Below are positions 1-9,343 of a stretch of 64,000 nt of DNA, in pieces. Source of the stretch: Pseudonocardia oroxyli. GTDB lineage: Bacteria > Actinomycetota > Actinomycetes > Mycobacteriales > Pseudonocardiaceae. The stretch covers positions 124,001 through 188,000 of the forward strand of contig NZ_FNBE01000002.1 of the NCBI RefSeq assembly GCF_900102195.1. The letters are read 5' to 3'. A program made the position numbers and the translations under genes. Below the pieces are notes generated by a model, which was not told where the DNA came from, did not search any database, and worked only from the letters and a program-made list of their open reading frames with translations. Each line of letters opens with the position of its first letter. Position 1 is the stretch's first letter.

Positions 1-986
1 AGGGTGAGGAACCCGGTCAGCAGCCGGGCGCCCGCGTTGCCCCACAGTGCGACCAGCACCGAGCGCCCGACCCTGGCCCGCTTGGCCTTGCGGGTGCTGC
101 GCAGCCGGGCCGGCACCTCTCCCGAGGTGACCTCCACCCACTTGGGGATGCGGGCGCTGAGCACGGCGCCCGCCAGGCCGAGCGCCGCGGTGAAGTACAG
201 CGCGCCCGGCGAGCCCCAGAAGTAGGCCACGCCGCTGGCGATGCCACCGAACACGCCGCCCGCGATCAGCCCGAACGTCGTCAGGCGGGAGTTGGTGGTG
301 GCGAGGGTGATGCCCTCGGGCAGCACCCTCGGGGTGATCGCCGCCTTGAGCACCGTGAACGACTTCGACAGCACCATCGCGCCGAGCGCGGCGGGGTAGA
401 GGATCCAGTTCTCGTAGTTCAGCGCCATGACCACGCACAGCGCGGCCCGGCCCACGAACGCGGCCGCCAGCGCGGCCCGCCTGCCCCGCTGCAGCCGGTC
501 CAGCAGCGGGCCGATCACCGGGGCGACCACGGCGAACGGGGCCACGGTGATCAGCAGGTAGAGCGCCACGTTCGTCTTCGACTCGGCGGTGGCCGCGGCG
601 AAGAACAGGGTGTTGGCCAGCGCGACGGCCACGGCGGCGTCGACCGCGTAGTCCATCATCGAGGCGTAGGTGAGGCTGGTGAGCCCGGAGCGGTCGGCGC
701 CGTCCGCGTGCGCGGCGCGCTTGAAGGTGTTCACCGCGCGGCCGGTCAGCTGCCGGGTGCGCATCCCGGCCACCCGGGTGACCGTGAGCTTCTTCGGCAT
801 GCCCGGCGGAGCCTGGTCGGGCCGGGGTTCGGGCTCGGGTTCCGGGGCGGGCCCCGGCGGTGGCGGGGCCGGGTCCGGGGGCGCCGCGTTCGGGTCCCGG
901 CGGTACTGGTGCGGGTCGTAGTCCGGGTCGTCGTGCCACGGGTAGCGGCGACGCACCGTGGGCTCGTAGGGGTCGTCGCGCGCCAT
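1..986 (-). CDS. MFS-type membrane transporter, C-terminus cut off by the window edge
   Basis: Read on the minus strand from ATG at 986; 328 residues are visible and the frame stays open to base 1. The first 85 or so residues are hydrophilic, rich in Asp, Tyr and Pro. Hydrophobic membrane segments follow, with short basic loops such as LDRLQRGRRAA between them, typical of major facilitator proteins. The substrate cannot be told. It lies 23 bp downstream of the glutaminyl cyclase gene on the same strand, so the two may be co-transcribed. The family call rests on hydropathy and loop pattern only. Confidence 0.7.
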   Translation of the reverse strand, partial: MARDDPYEPTVRRRYPWHDDPDYDPHQYRRDPNAAPPDPAPPPPGPAPEPEPEPRPDQAPPGMPKKLTVTRVAGMRTRQLTGRAVNTFKRAAHADGADRSGLTSLTYASMMDYAVDAAVAVALANTLFFAAATAESKTNVALYLLITVAPFAVVAPVIGPLLDRLQRGRRAALAAAFVGRAALCVVMALNYENWILYPAALGAMVLSKSFTVLKAAITPRVLPEGITLATTNSRLTTFGLIAGGVFGGIASGVAYFWGSPGALYFTAALGLAGAVLSARIPKWVEVTSGEVPARLRSTRKAKRARVGRSVLVALWGNAGARLLTGFLT

Positions 987-1009
987 GGGTCCCATTCTGC
1001 CCGGCGGGC

Positions 1010-1756
1010 TCAGCGCAGGCGCACCCGAAACGTCGACGGCCACCACTTTCCGGTGAGCAGGTACTCGTCGCCGGTGACGTGGGCGATGCCGTTGAGCACG
1101 TCGGCGTCCGCCCGCTGCGCGGCCGGGAGCAGACCCGAGGCGTCGATCTCGGCGGTCACCGCGCCTGTCTCGGGGTCCAGGCGCACGATCCGGTCGGTCT
1201 GCCAGACGTTCGCCCACACCTGGCCGTCGACGCACTCCAGCTCGTTGAGGTTCGTCACGCCGACGCTCACCGAGCCGGTCTCGGCGAACGTGCGCGGATC
1301 GTGGAAGTGCAGCCGGTCGGTGCCGTCGGAGCGGATGAGCCGGTCGCGGCCCGCGTCGAGGCAGAGCCCCCACCCCTCGCCCTCGTAGGGGACCCGGCGC
1401 AGCAGGGTCAGGGTGGCCCGGTCCCACTCCAGCGCGACGCCGTCCTGCCAGGTCAGCTGCCAGATCGTCGGCCCGACGACGGTGATCCCCTCGCCGAACA
1501 GCTCCGCCGGGATCGGCACGGCGCGGCGGGCGGCGCCGGTGGCCGGGTCGAGCTCGCGCAGCTGGGACCGCCCGACCAGCCCGGTGCCCTCGTAGAGGAC
1601 GCCGTCCGCCAGCTCGAGGCCCTGGGTGAAGGCCGTGGGGTCGTGCGGGATCGTCTCCAGGACCTGCGGGCGCACCGGAGTCGGGGGTGCCGCGGTCGCC
1701 GCGCAGGCCGAGAGCAGGGCGGCCGCGGCGAGCAGAGCGGTGAGGGTCCGGCGCAT
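1010..1756 (-). CDS. glutaminyl-peptide cyclotransferase (glutamine cyclotransferase family), lipoprotein
   Basis: Would convert N-terminal glutamine of peptides to pyroglutamate outside the membrane. The ATG at 1756 is preferred over one 42 bp upstream because it begins a lipoprotein signal (MRRTLTALLAAAALLSAC, lipobox LSAC). The body has the beta-propeller signature of the plant/bacterial type: DPTAFTQGLE near the start, LYEGTG, then NELECVDGQVWANVWQTD and LNGIAH, with KWW near the end. About 248 residues, normal for the family. Upstream is the divergent DUF3027 gene; downstream on the same strand is the MFS gene. Confidence 0.85.
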   Translation of the reverse strand: MRRTLTALLAAAALLSACAATAAPPTPVRPQVLETIPHDPTAFTQGLELADGVLYEGTGLVGRSQLRELDPATGAARRAVPIPAELFGEGITVVGPTIWQLTWQDGVALEWDRATLTLLRRVPYEGEGWGLCLDAGRDRLIRSDGTDRLHFHDPRTFAETGSVSVGVTNLNELECVDGQVWANVWQTDRIVRLDPETGAVTAEIDASGLLPAAQRADADVLNGIAHVTGDEYLLTGKWWPSTFRVRLR

Positions 1757-1806
1757 CGCGGGTGATGATGCCGGCCGCCGACGGCGCGGATGGCACAATC
1801 GGACCC

Positions 1807-2586
1807 ATGTCCACCCTCAGTGCGCCCCCCGCCCACGGCGTCGCCCTCGACCTGGCCGTCGAGGCCGTCGAGACCGCCCGGGCGGCGGCCGTCGAGGAGG
1901 CCACCGCCGACCTCGGCCCGGAGGCGGCGGCGGTCGCGGTCGGCGCGCACCTGGGCGCGGTCGTGGAGGACGGGTCGGCGGTCACGCACCGGTTCGCGGC
2001 GGACGTCGCGGGCTACCGCGGCTGGCTGTGGTCGGTGACCGTGGCCGCGGTCGAGGACGGGCCGGTCACGGTGTCCGAGGTGGTGCTGCTGCCCGGCGAG
2101 TCCGCGCTGGTCGCGCCGGGATGGGTGCCGTGGAGCGAGCGGATCCGGCCCGGTGACCTCGGCCCCGGCGACCTGCTGCCCGTGGAGCCGGACGACTCGC
2201 GCCTGGTGCCCGCGTACGTGCAGTCGGACGACCCGGCCGTCGAGGAGGTCGCGGTCGAGATCGGCCTCGGCCGCACCCGGGTGCTGTCCCGCGAGGCCCG
2301 CCAGGACGCGGCGGAGCGCTGGCAGGACACCCACGGTCCCGACTCGGACATGGCCCGCGCCGCCACCGAGGTGTGCGGGACCTGCGGCTTCTTCCTGCCC
2401 CTGGAGGGCTCCCTGCGCGGCGGCTTCGGCGCCTGCGCCAACCAGTACTCGCCCGCGGACGGCACGGTCGTGTCCGTGGAGTTCGGGTGCGGTGCGCACT
2501 CCGAGATCGAGGTGCGGGTCGGCTCGCCGGTCCCCGTCTCCGCCCTGGTCTACGACGACGGCGTGGACCTCGAGGACCGCTCCTGA
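1807..2586 (+). CDS. DUF3027 family protein with a probable zinc site
   Basis: 259 residues, conserved in actinobacteria, function unknown. A Cys set near the C-terminus (C190 and C193 in a CGTCGF motif, then C210 and C228) looks like a structural zinc site. The gene ends in a 4-bp overlap with the next ORF (stop TGA 2584-2586, CTG 2583-2585), so the two are translationally coupled. CACAAT at 1794-1799, 7 nt before the ATG, could be a -10 box giving a leaderless message. The product may work with the ATPase encoded next; that is inference from the coupling. Confidence 0.75.
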   Translation: MSTLSAPPAHGVALDLAVEAVETARAAAVEEATADLGPEAAAVAVGAHLGAVVEDGSAVTHRFAADVAGYRGWLWSVTVAAVEDGPVTVSEVVLLPGESALVAPGWVPWSERIRPGDLGPGDLLPVEPDDSRLVPAYVQSDDPAVEEVAVEIGLGRTRVLSREARQDAAERWQDTHGPDSDMARAATEVCGTCGFFLPLEGSLRGGFGACANQYSPADGTVVSVEFGCGAHSEIEVRVGSPVPVSALVYDDGVDLEDRS

Positions 2587-5500
2587 ACGACCCGGTCGAC
2601 CCGTTCGACACCGCGGGTCTGCGCGCCGCCCTGCTCGCCGCCTGGGCGGACTCCCCGACGCGCTTCCGGGAGGACGCCAACGCCGAGGAGGACCTGGTCC
2701 TCGGCGGGTACGCCGCGACCTGGTTCGTCGAGCTCGCGCAGAACGCCGCCGACGCGGCCGGCGTGCCCGGCCGGGTCCGGGTCGCGGTGGCGGAGGACGA
2801 GCTCCGGGTCGCGAACACCGGTGCCCCGCTGACCGCCGCGGGCGTCGCCGCGCTCGCCTCCCTGCGTGCCTCGGCGAAGCGGGACGACCCCGGCTCGGCG
2901 GGGCGCTTCGGCGTCGGGTTCGCGGCGGTGCTGCCGCTGTCGTCCGCGCCGCGGGTCGTGGTCGGGACCGGCGTCGGGGTGCGGTTCTCCGAGGCGGACA
3001 CGCTCGCCGCCGTGCGGGAGCTCCCCGGGCCCGCCGCCGAGCTCGCGCGCCGCGGCGGGGACACGGCGCCGGGGCGGGCCCCGGTGCTGCGGCTGGTCTG
3101 GCCGGTCGAGGCGGACGAGCCCGGCCCGCCCGCCGGGTACACGACCGAGGTGCGGCTGCCGTTGCGCGAGCCCGGGTCGGCGGCCCGCCTGCTCGCCGCG
3201 GCCCGCGCGGCGGCGCCCGACCTGCTGCTCGCCCTGCCCGACCTCGCGGAGATCGAGGTCGACGGGGCCGTGGTGTCCCGGAGCCACACCGACGGCGTGA
3301 CGGACGTGGGCGGGGCGCGCTACCGCCTGGTGCGTGCGGTGGCCCGGGTCGACGAGCCCGGTACCGCCCTCGAGGAACGCGGGCGGCGCGAGCGCGGGGT
3401 GTGCTGGGCGCTGCCGGTGTCCGCGGACGGGTCGCCCGCGCCGTTCGCACCGGACGCGGGCGAGGTGCTGCACGCGCCCACCCCCTCCGCGGAGCGGCTG
3501 AGCCTGCCCGCCCGGTTGCTCGCCGACCTGCCGATGGATCCCGACCGCCGTCGCTTCCGGGCGGGCCCGGCCGCGGACGCCGTGCTGGGCGCCGCGGCGT
3601 CGGCGTACGTGGAGCTGGTGCGCGCGGTGGCGCCCGCGGACCGGTTGTCGCTGGTCCCGGCTCCGGGTTTCCCGCTCTCCGAGCTCGACGGGGCCCTGCG
3701 CACGGGGGTGCTCGAGGAGCTGGCGGGCCGCGCCTGGCTGCCCGCCGCGCAGGCGGAGGTGTCGGAGCTGGTGCCGCGGCGGGCCGAGTGGCTCGACCTG
3801 CCGGGCGCCGACGGGCTCGCCGCGCTGCTCGCCGCGGCCGACGACGGCTTCGCCCGGCTCGCCGCGGTGGACCCGCGGGACGCGGCGCTGCTCACCGGGC
3901 TCGGGGTGCGGCGGGTGTCCGCGGCGGAGCTGACCGACCGCCTGCACGCGGTGGAGCGGGAGCCGGGCTGGTGGCGCGGGCTGTACGCGGTGCTGGAACC
4001 CGCGCTGGACACCGTGCCGGGGCTCGCGGAGGACCTGCGCGCCCTGCCCGTGCCGCTGGTCGACGGGCGGCTGGTCGCCGGGCCGCCGTCGGTCGTGATC
4101 GGCGCCGACGAGGGGGGCGGGAGCGTCGCGGGCCGGACGCTCTCGTCACCGTCGGCGGGCGAGGCGTCCGGTGAGTGGGACAGGAGCGTCCCGGGCCGGA
4201 CGCTCGGGTCACCCTCGCCGCGTGTGGGGGGCGGGGGGTTCGGGGCCGTCGCGGCGCTCGGGCTGCCGGGGTTGCACGTCGTCGCGCCCGAGGCCGTGCA
4301 CCCGCTGCTGCGCAGGCTCGGTGCCCGGGAGGTCGACGGGCCCGCGTTGCTGGAGCACCCGGCGCTGCGCGCGGCCGTGGAGCGGTCGGTGGACGACGCG
4401 GAGGCGGGCCTCGACCCGGCGCCGCTGGCCGCCGCGGTCCTCGGGTTGCTGCGGGAGCCGACGCCGGGGTTCGGCGCGCTCGCGCTGCCGGACGACGAGG
4501 GGGTGCCCAGTCGCGCCGACGAGCTGGTGCTGCCGGACGCCGCCGTCCGGCCGCTGCTGGACGCCGACGCCCCGGTCGGCGTCCTCGCCGCCGACTGGGC
4601 CGCCCGGTTCCCCCGCGAGGCGCTGGTGGCGGCGGGGGTGCTCGACGGGTTCGCGGTCGTCGTCGACGAGGAGCCCACGGGCCCCGACCACGACCTGCAC
4701 GACGAGGACCTCTGGTGGGACCGCGCCGGGGACGCCGAGCCGACCCGGGTCGTCGCGGTGCGCGACCTCGACCTCGTCGCCGACGACGCCTGGCCGGGCG
4801 CCCTCGCGCTCCTCGCGGGCACGCCCGCCACCCGCGCCGCGCTGCTCGAACCCGGCGGCTACACGAGCTGGTGGCTCGCCCGCCACGCGCTGCTCGCCGG
4901 CCGGGAACCGGGCTTCTGGCGGTCGCCGTCGGCCGAGACGATCGCGGGCCTCTACGACCCCGCCCCGAGCAGCCTCGACGACGCCGTGCTCGCGGCGGTC
5001 GGGGTGCGGACCGGGCTCGCCGTCGCGGACACGCGTGAGGCCGCCGACCTGCTGGAACGGCTCGCCGACCCGAGCCGCACGGTGTCGCCGGAGCTCGGGG
5101 CGCGGGCGCACGAGGCGCTGGCGGACGCGGTCGCGGACGGCCGGGTGGACGTGGCCGCGCTCGACCTGCCGGACCGGGTCCGGTCGCTGGCCGGCACGGT
5201 CGTGTCCGTCGACGACGCCGTCGTCCTCGACGCGCCGTGGACGGCCGCGGTGCTGCCCGCCGCCGAGCTCGTGGTGGGCGGCGAGCCGACGGCGCTGGCC
5301 GAGATCCTGGATCTCCCGCTCGCGTCGGAGGTCGTCGCGGGCGAGGTGGTCGGTGCGGGCCGGGCGGTCGCCTGGGTGGACCTGCCGGAGGTCGTGGTGG
5401 CGTGCCGCACAGCGGGCCTCGCGCCGCCCGCCGGATTCGTCTGGTCCCACGACACCCTGGAGATCGACCTGACCCGGCCCGAGAAGGCCAGGCGCAGGGT

Positions 5501-5618
5501 CCCGACCTGGGTCGACGAGGCCGGGCGGGTGCACGCCGACGATCCCGTCCGGGCCCTGCTCGCCCACCGCGCCGCCCACCCCGGGCGACCGGCGGGCGGC
5601 GCGGTGCCGGGCGCGTGA
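2583..5618 (+). CDS. sacsin-like GHKL ATPase-domain protein, about 1011 residues, probable CTG start
   Basis: The N-terminus has a GHKL/HSP90-type ATP fold: N-box [11 protein letters not shown] (about residues 48-58), RVANTGAPL, and glycine loop RFGVGFAAV. This is the sacsin N-terminal ATPase-like group of actinobacteria; cellular role unknown. No ATG or GTG lies near the expected N-terminus ([11 protein letters not shown]). A CTG at 2583 overlaps the stop of the DUF3027 gene and has GAGG 7 nt upstream, so it is the best start. Residues about 512-550 come from an in-frame palindromic repeat insertion (4120-4213) rich in Gly, Ser and Arg. The rest is Ala/Leu/Asp-rich without a domain I can name. 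Confidence 0.75.
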   Translation: MNDPVDPFDTAGLRAALLAAWADSPTRFREDANAEEDLVLGGYAATWFVELAQNAADAAGVPGRVRVAVAEDELRVANTGAPLTAAGVAALASLRASAKRDDPGSAGRFGVGFAAVLPLSSAPRVVVGTGVGVRFSEADTLAAVRELPGPAAELARRGGDTAPGRAPVLRLVWPVEADEPGPPAGYTTEVRLPLREPGSAARLLAAARAAAPDLLLALPDLAEIEVDGAVVSRSHTDGVTDVGGARYRLVRAVARVDEPGTALEERGRRERGVCWALPVSADGSPAPFAPDAGEVLHAPTPSAERLSLPARLLADLPMDPDRRRFRAGPAADAVLGAAASAYVELVRAVAPADRLSLVPAPGFPLSELDGALRTGVLEELAGRAWLPAAQAEVSELVPRRAEWLDLPGADGLAALLAAADDGFARLAAVDPRDAALLTGLGVRRVSAAELTDRLHAVEREPGWWRGLYAVLEPALDTVPGLAEDLRALPVPLVDGRLVAGPPSVVIGADEGGGSVAGRTLSSPSAGEASGEWDRSVPGRTLGSPSPRVGGGGFGAVAALGLPGLHVVAPEAVHPLLRRLGAREVDGPALLEHPALRAAVERSVDDAEAGLDPAPLAAAVLGLLREPTPGFGALALPDDEGVPSRADELVLPDAAVRPLLDADAPVGVLAADWAARFPREALVAAGVLDGFAVVVDEEPTGPDHDLHDEDLWWDRAGDAEPTRVVAVRDLDLVADDAWPGALALLAGTPATRAALLEPGGYTSWWLARHALLAGREPGFWRSPSAETIAGLYDPAPSSLDDAVLAAVGVRTGLAVADTREAADLLERLADPSRTVSPELGARAHEALADAVADGRVDVAALDLPDRVRSLAGTVVSVDDAVVLDAPWTAAVLPAAELVVGGEPTALAEILDLPLASEVVAGEVVGAGRAVAWVDLPEVVVACRTAGLAPPAGFVWSHDTLEIDLTRPEKARRRVPTWVDEAGRVHADDPVRALLAHRAAHPGRPAGGAVPGA
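4120..4213 (+). repeat. two copies of a palindromic element inside the sacsin-like ATPase gene
   Basis: Direct copies at 4120-4150 and 4183-4213 differ at three positions and are 63 bp apart (21 codons), so both are read in the same frame ([10 protein letters not shown] and [10 protein letters not shown]). Each holds GAGCGTC and GACGCTC around a GC-rich centre, making a short hairpin; the second is flanked by GGTGAGTGG and GGTCACC. The translated segment is low-complexity and out of character with the protein around it. Confidence 0.7.
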
Positions 5619-5624
5619 GCGTGC

Positions 5625-5630
5625 TAGGAA
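5625..5630 (+). promoter_or_regulatory. possible -10 box of mshA
   Basis: TAGGAA, 7 nt before the GTG start of mshA, so transcription would begin at or next to the start codon. The last base does not match TANNNT, and no -35 is clear. Confidence 0.3.
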
Positions 5631-5637
5631 GAAGCAT

Positions 5638-6933
5638 GTGAACATCCCGGTCCGTGGGCGTGTCGCCGTCCTGTCGGTGCACACCTCCCCGCTCGAGCAA
5701 CCCGGCACGGGCGATGCGGGCGGGATGAACGTCTACATCGCCGAGACCGCCACCCGCATGGCGCGCCGCGGGGTCCCCGTGGAGATCTTCACCAGGGCCA
5801 CGTCGTCGGAGCAGCCGCCGGTCGCCGAGCTCGCGCCCGGCGTGCTCGTCCGGCACATCGCCGCGGGTCCGTTCGAGGGGCTCGGGAAGAACGACCTCCC
5901 CGGTCAGCTGTGCGCCTTCACCGCGGGCGTGCTGCGGACCGAGGCGCACCACGAGCCGGGCTGGTACGGCGCGGTGCACTCGCACTACTGGCTCTCCGGT
6001 CAGGTCGGGTGGCTGGCCAGGGACCGCTGGGGCGTGCCGCTGGTGCACACCGCGCACACCCTCGCCCGGGTCAAGAACGCCGCGCTCGCCGAGGGCGACG
6101 AGCCCGAGCCGATGGTCCGGGTCATCGGCGAGGACCAGGTCGTCGCCGAGGCGGACCGGCTGACCGCGAACACCGACACCGAGGCCCGCCAGCTGGTGGA
6201 GCTGTGCGGGGCGGACCCGCTGCGCACGGTCGTGATCCCGCCCGGGGTGGACCTCGACCGCTTCCGTCCCGGCGACCGGGTGGCCGCGCGGGCCCGGCTG
6301 GGCATCCCGCGGGACGCCGTGGTGCTCGGGTTCGTGGGGCGGATCCAGCGGCTCAAGGCCCCGGACGTGCTGTTGCGGGCGGCCGCCGAGATGCTGCGCC
6401 GCGATCCCGGGCTGCGCGCGCGCCTGGTGGTGCTGGTCGCGGGCGGGCCCTCCGGGTCCGGGCTCGCCGAGCCCACGTCGCTGCAGGAGCTGGCGGCGCA
6501 CCTGGGGATCGCCGACATCGTCCGGTTCCTGCCGCCCCAGGCGGGCGCCGCGCTGGCCACGGTCTACCGGGCCGCGGACGTCATGGCGGTGCCCAGCCAC
6601 AACGAGTCGTTCGGGCTGGTCGCCCTGGAGGCCCAGGCCTGCGGGACGCCGGTCGTGGCGGCGGACGTCGGCGGGCTGCCGGTCGCCGTCGCCGACGAGC
6701 GGTCCGGGCTCCTGGTCCCGGGGCACGGGTCGGAGCAGTGGGCCTCGGCGTTGGCCTCGGTGGCGCTGGACCCGGCGCGGCGCGAGCGGCTGGCGGCGGG
6801 CGCCGTGGCGCACGCCCGGGACTTCTCCTGGGACCGCACGACGGACGCGCTGCTGGCCACCTACGCGGACGCGGGCCGCGAACACGCGGCCCGGCTGCGG
6901 CGCAGGCTCGTCGCGGGCATCATCGAGGGGTGA
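5638..6933 (+). CDS. mshA: MshA, D-inositol-3-phosphate glycosyltransferase (mycothiol synthesis)
   Basis: First step of mycothiol synthesis: transfers N-acetylglucosamine from UDP-GlcNAc to 1L-myo-inositol 1-phosphate in the cytoplasm. 431 residues, the usual size. Visible GT-B features are the [12 protein letters not shown] donor/acceptor loop near residue 24, [23 protein letters not shown], and the retaining-enzyme motif [24 protein letters not shown] start at 5638. It overlaps the YbjN gene by 4 bp (GTGA), the same order as Rv0486-Rv0487 in M. tuberculosis. Confidence 0.95.
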   Translation: MNIPVRGRVAVLSVHTSPLEQPGTGDAGGMNVYIAETATRMARRGVPVEIFTRATSSEQPPVAELAPGVLVRHIAAGPFEGLGKNDLPGQLCAFTAGVLRTEAHHEPGWYGAVHSHYWLSGQVGWLARDRWGVPLVHTAHTLARVKNAALAEGDEPEPMVRVIGEDQVVAEADRLTANTDTEARQLVELCGADPLRTVVIPPGVDLDRFRPGDRVAARARLGIPRDAVVLGFVGRIQRLKAPDVLLRAAAEMLRRDPGLRARLVVLVAGGPSGSGLAEPTSLQELAAHLGIADIVRFLPPQAGAALATVYRAADVMAVPSHNESFGLVALEAQACGTPVVAADVGGLPVAVADERSGLLVPGHGSEQWASALASVALDPARRERLAAGAVAHARDFSWDRTTDALLATYADAGREHAARLRRRLVAGIIEG

Positions 6934-7412
6934 ACCCGGAGATCATCGCAGGGATCGAGAAGGCGCTCGACGAGCTGGAGGTCCCGCACACCCGCCGGGA
7001 GCCGGGCCAGTACCTGGTCACGCTGGAGGGCGAGAACCGGCTCAACACCCCGACCTGGCTGATCGTGCGCGAGCAGACCGTGTTCGTGCAGGCCTTCGTG
7101 TGCAGGCAGCCCGACGAGAACCACGAGGGCGTCTACCGGTTCATGCTGCAGCGCAACGCCCGGCTCTACGGCGTGCACTACGCGCTGGACCGGGTCGGGG
7201 ACATCCATCTCGTCGGGCGCATCCCCTTCGCGGCGGTGAGCGCGGACGAGGTCGACCGGGTGCTCGGGCAGGTGCTCGAGGCCGCGGACGGGGACTTCAA
7301 CACCTTCCTCGAGCTGGGCTTCGCGGAGTCGATCAAGCGCGAGTACGCCTGGCGGAGCGACCGGGGCGAGTCGCTGGCGAACCTGAAGGCCTTCGAGCAC
7401 CTCGTCACGTGA
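6930..7412 (+). CDS. YbjN-domain protein coupled to mshA
   Basis: 160 residues, GTG start overlapping the mshA stop. The fold resembles the type III secretion chaperone-like/YbjN family ([18 protein letters not shown], then the conserved [20 protein letters not shown] region). This is the counterpart of Rv0487, which follows mshA in mycobacteria. No catalytic residues can be named; a chaperone-like or regulatory role is inference. Confidence 0.85.
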   Translation: MNPEIIAGIEKALDELEVPHTRREPGQYLVTLEGENRLNTPTWLIVREQTVFVQAFVCRQPDENHEGVYRFMLQRNARLYGVHYALDRVGDIHLVGRIPFAAVSADEVDRVLGQVLEAADGDFNTFLELGFAESIKREYAWRSDRGESLANLKAFEHLVT

Positions 7413-7481
7413 GTTCCCCCCGGTGCAACCCGATCGGCCACTTCCTCCGTCCTGGGGTCGAACCGGACCTCGGAGGGTGAC

Positions 7482-8474
7482 ATGCAGCTGGTGGCGGAGC
7501 GGGCGGGGCTGTCCCGGACCCCAGGGACCCCACGGACCCCGCGGACCCCACGGACACGGCGTGGGCGCTGGGTCGCGGGGATCGTCGCGGGGGTGATCGT
7601 GCTGGGCTCCGCCTCGGTCGTGGCGGGGGTGGCACTGGAGTCCGGCGGGGTGAGCGGCGCCGCCGCGCCGGACACCGGCACCGCGGAGGTCGGGGGCTAC
7701 AGCGGTCCGACTGCGGAGTTCGCCCCGAGCAGCCCGGCGATCGCGGACCGCAGCAGCGCGCCGGGGATCGCGCCGCTGGATCCCGGCCTCGCGGGGATGG
7801 ACGTGATCCGCACCGCGACGCTGACCCTGCAGGTCGCCGACCCGGCGGTCGCGGCGGGCGAGGTCCGTGGCGCGGTGGCCGCCGTGGGCGGGTTCGTGGC
7901 GCAGGAGCGCAGCGTGGGGACCTCCTCGGCCGGGTTCACCCTGCGCGTGCCGACCGACCGGCTCGACGCGTTCACCGAGCGGATCGCGGGCCTCGGCACG
8001 GTGACCGCGCGGGGCGGCGAGACCCAGGACGTCGGTGGGCAGGTCGCCGACCTCGACGGCCGGGTCGCGGCCCAGCAGGCGAGCGTCGCGCGGGTGCGCG
8101 GGCTGCTCGACCGGGCCACCACGATCAGCGAGATCGTCTCCGTGGAGGCGGAGCTCGCCTCCCGCGAGGCGGACCTGGAGTCCCTGCAGCGGCGGGTCGC
8201 GGTGCTGCGGGACCAGGTCTCGATGGCGACCGTGGAGCTCTCCCTGACCCCGGTCGTCGCGCCGCCGCCGCCCGCGACCGGCGGTTTCCTCGGCGGCCTC
8301 GCCGTGGGGTGGCAGGGGCTGCAGTCCATCGGCGTGGCGGTGCTCGCGGTACTGGGGTTCGTGGTGCCGATGCTCCCGGTCGTCGGGGTGCTGGTGGGAC
8401 TCGGCTGGTTCGTCCGACGGCGAGTGGTGCGGCGCCGCCGTCCGGCACCGACGGTGGACGAGCCGGTGTCGTGA
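7482..8474 (+). CDS. DUF4349 membrane protein
   Basis: 330 residues, probably anchored at both ends: a basic N-terminus with a TPRTPRTPRT repeat (a 9-bp tandem repeat in the DNA), a membrane segment at about 31-51, an extracytoplasmic DUF4349 region with a coiled-coil stretch (about 190-240, heptad-rich VEAELASREADLESLQRRV), and a hydrophobic C-terminal segment followed by RRRVVRRRR. Function unknown. ATG start at 7482 with GGAGG just upstream. Its stop codon lies inside a palindromic element (8471-8510). Confidence 0.8.
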   Translation: MQLVAERAGLSRTPGTPRTPRTPRTRRGRWVAGIVAGVIVLGSASVVAGVALESGGVSGAAAPDTGTAEVGGYSGPTAEFAPSSPAIADRSSAPGIAPLDPGLAGMDVIRTATLTLQVADPAVAAGEVRGAVAAVGGFVAQERSVGTSSAGFTLRVPTDRLDAFTERIAGLGTVTARGGETQDVGGQVADLDGRVAAQQASVARVRGLLDRATTISEIVSVEAELASREADLESLQRRVAVLRDQVSMATVELSLTPVVAPPPPATGGFLGGLAVGWQGLQSIGVAVLAVLGFVVPMLPVVGVLVGLGWFVRRRVVRRRRPAPTVDEPVS

Positions 8475-8510
8475 GTGGCGATAGTCGCCATGGCGACCAT
8501 CGCCGCTCAC
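8471..8510 (+). repeat. 40-bp palindromic element, family A, copy 1
   Basis: Arms GTGAGTGGCGATAGTCGCCA (8471-8490) and TGGCGACCATCGCCGCTCAC (8491-8510) pair at 18 of 20 positions without a loop. The stop codon of the DUF4349 gene (8472-8474) is part of the left arm. The same sequence recurs as a perfect palindrome at 55983-56022. Could act as a terminator or attenuator before the GntR gene. Confidence 0.85.
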
Positions 8511-8558
8511 AGGGCGGGTTACCCTTTCGCGACGCACCTGCGAACCCGGGAGGACGCG

Positions 8559-9317
8559 ATGGGCGCGCGCCCCCTGGTGCGCAAGGGAGTCGAGCCGCTG
8601 TGGGCCCAGCTCCTCGCCGACCTGCGGGACCGGCTGGAGGCCCACGAGTTCGACTCGGCCTTCCCCGGCGAGCTCGCTCTCGTCGCCGAGTACAAGGTCA
8701 GCAGGCACACCGTCCGCGAGGCGCTGCGCAGGCTGCGCGAGGAGGGCCTGGTCGTCGCCGGGCGGGGGCGGACGCCGCGGCTGGCCGGGCCGGTCGAGAT
8801 CGAGCAGCAGCTCGGGTCGCTCTACAGCCTCTTCTCCGCCGTCGAGTCGACCGGGCGGGAGCAGCGCAGCGTCGTCCGGACGCTCGACGTCCGGGCGGAC
8901 GGGGTCGTCGCCGCGCGGCTCGGGCTGGAGGAGTCCACCCCGCTGGTGCACCTCGAGCGGTTGCGCCTCGCCGAGGGCGAGCCGCTGGCCGTGGACCGGG
9001 TCTGGCTGCCCGAGGAGGTCGCGGCCCCGCTGCTCGACGTCGACTTCACCCACACCGGCGTCTACCCCGAGCTGGAGCGGCTCTGCGGGATCCGGGTCGC
9101 CGGGGGCCGGGAGAACATCAGGGCCGTGGTGCCCTCCGCGGAGGAGCGCAGGCTGCTGGAGATCGGCCCGGGCGTCGCGGCGTTGGCCATCGAGCGGTTG
9201 GGCCGCTCGCGCGGCGCGGCCGTCGAGTGGCGGCACACGCTGGTGCGCGGGGACCGGTTCACGCTGACCGCGCAGTTCAGCGCCAAGGACGGGTATCTCG
9301 TCGGCGCCACCCCATAA
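8559..9317 (+). CDS. GntR family regulator, HutC/UTRA subfamily
   Basis: 252 residues. N-terminal winged helix (about 10-75: PLWAQLLADLRDRLEAHEF, then VSRHTVREALRRLREEGLV) and a C-terminal UTRA ligand domain (about 90-245). The start was set at ATG 8559 because of the GGGAGG about 7 nt upstream; the frame continues upstream through the palindrome but that part has no family character. Neighbours give no clear ligand. A divergent target gene is absent, so self-regulation is the only guess. Confidence 0.85.
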   Translation: MGARPLVRKGVEPLWAQLLADLRDRLEAHEFDSAFPGELALVAEYKVSRHTVREALRRLREEGLVVAGRGRTPRLAGPVEIEQQLGSLYSLFSAVESTGREQRSVVRTLDVRADGVVAARLGLEESTPLVHLERLRLAEGEPLAVDRVWLPEEVAAPLLDVDFTHTGVYPELERLCGIRVAGGRENIRAVVPSAEERRLLEIGPGVAALAIERLGRSRGAAVEWRHTLVRGDRFTLTAQFSAKDGYLVGATP

Positions 9318-9318
9318 G

Positions 9319-9330
9319 TTGAGTTCTCAA
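9319..9330. promoter_or_regulatory. inverted repeat before the MarR gene, probable operator
   Basis: TTGAG-TT-CTCAA, a perfect 5-bp inverted repeat ending 13 bp before the MarR start and directly upstream of a TATGCT box. Position and symmetry fit an autoregulatory MarR site. Confidence 0.5.
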
Positions 9331-9331
9331 G

Positions 9332-9337
9332 TATGCT
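9332..9337 (+). promoter_or_regulatory. -10 box of the MarR gene
   Basis: TATGCT, 6 nt before ATG 9344; expected transcript start coincides with the start codon. Confidence 0.45.
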
Positions 9338-9343
9338 GGGGGC

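Noticed and set aside
6861-9236. 791-codon open frame on the minus strand opposite the mshA end, YbjN, DUF4349 and GntR genes
   Set aside because: Low-complexity Arg/Gly/Asp/Pro translation without family motifs, opposite four well-supported genes; an effect of GC-rich third positions. Other long antisense frames (for example 3892-6885, 12835-15390, 40722-43088) were dropped for the same reason.
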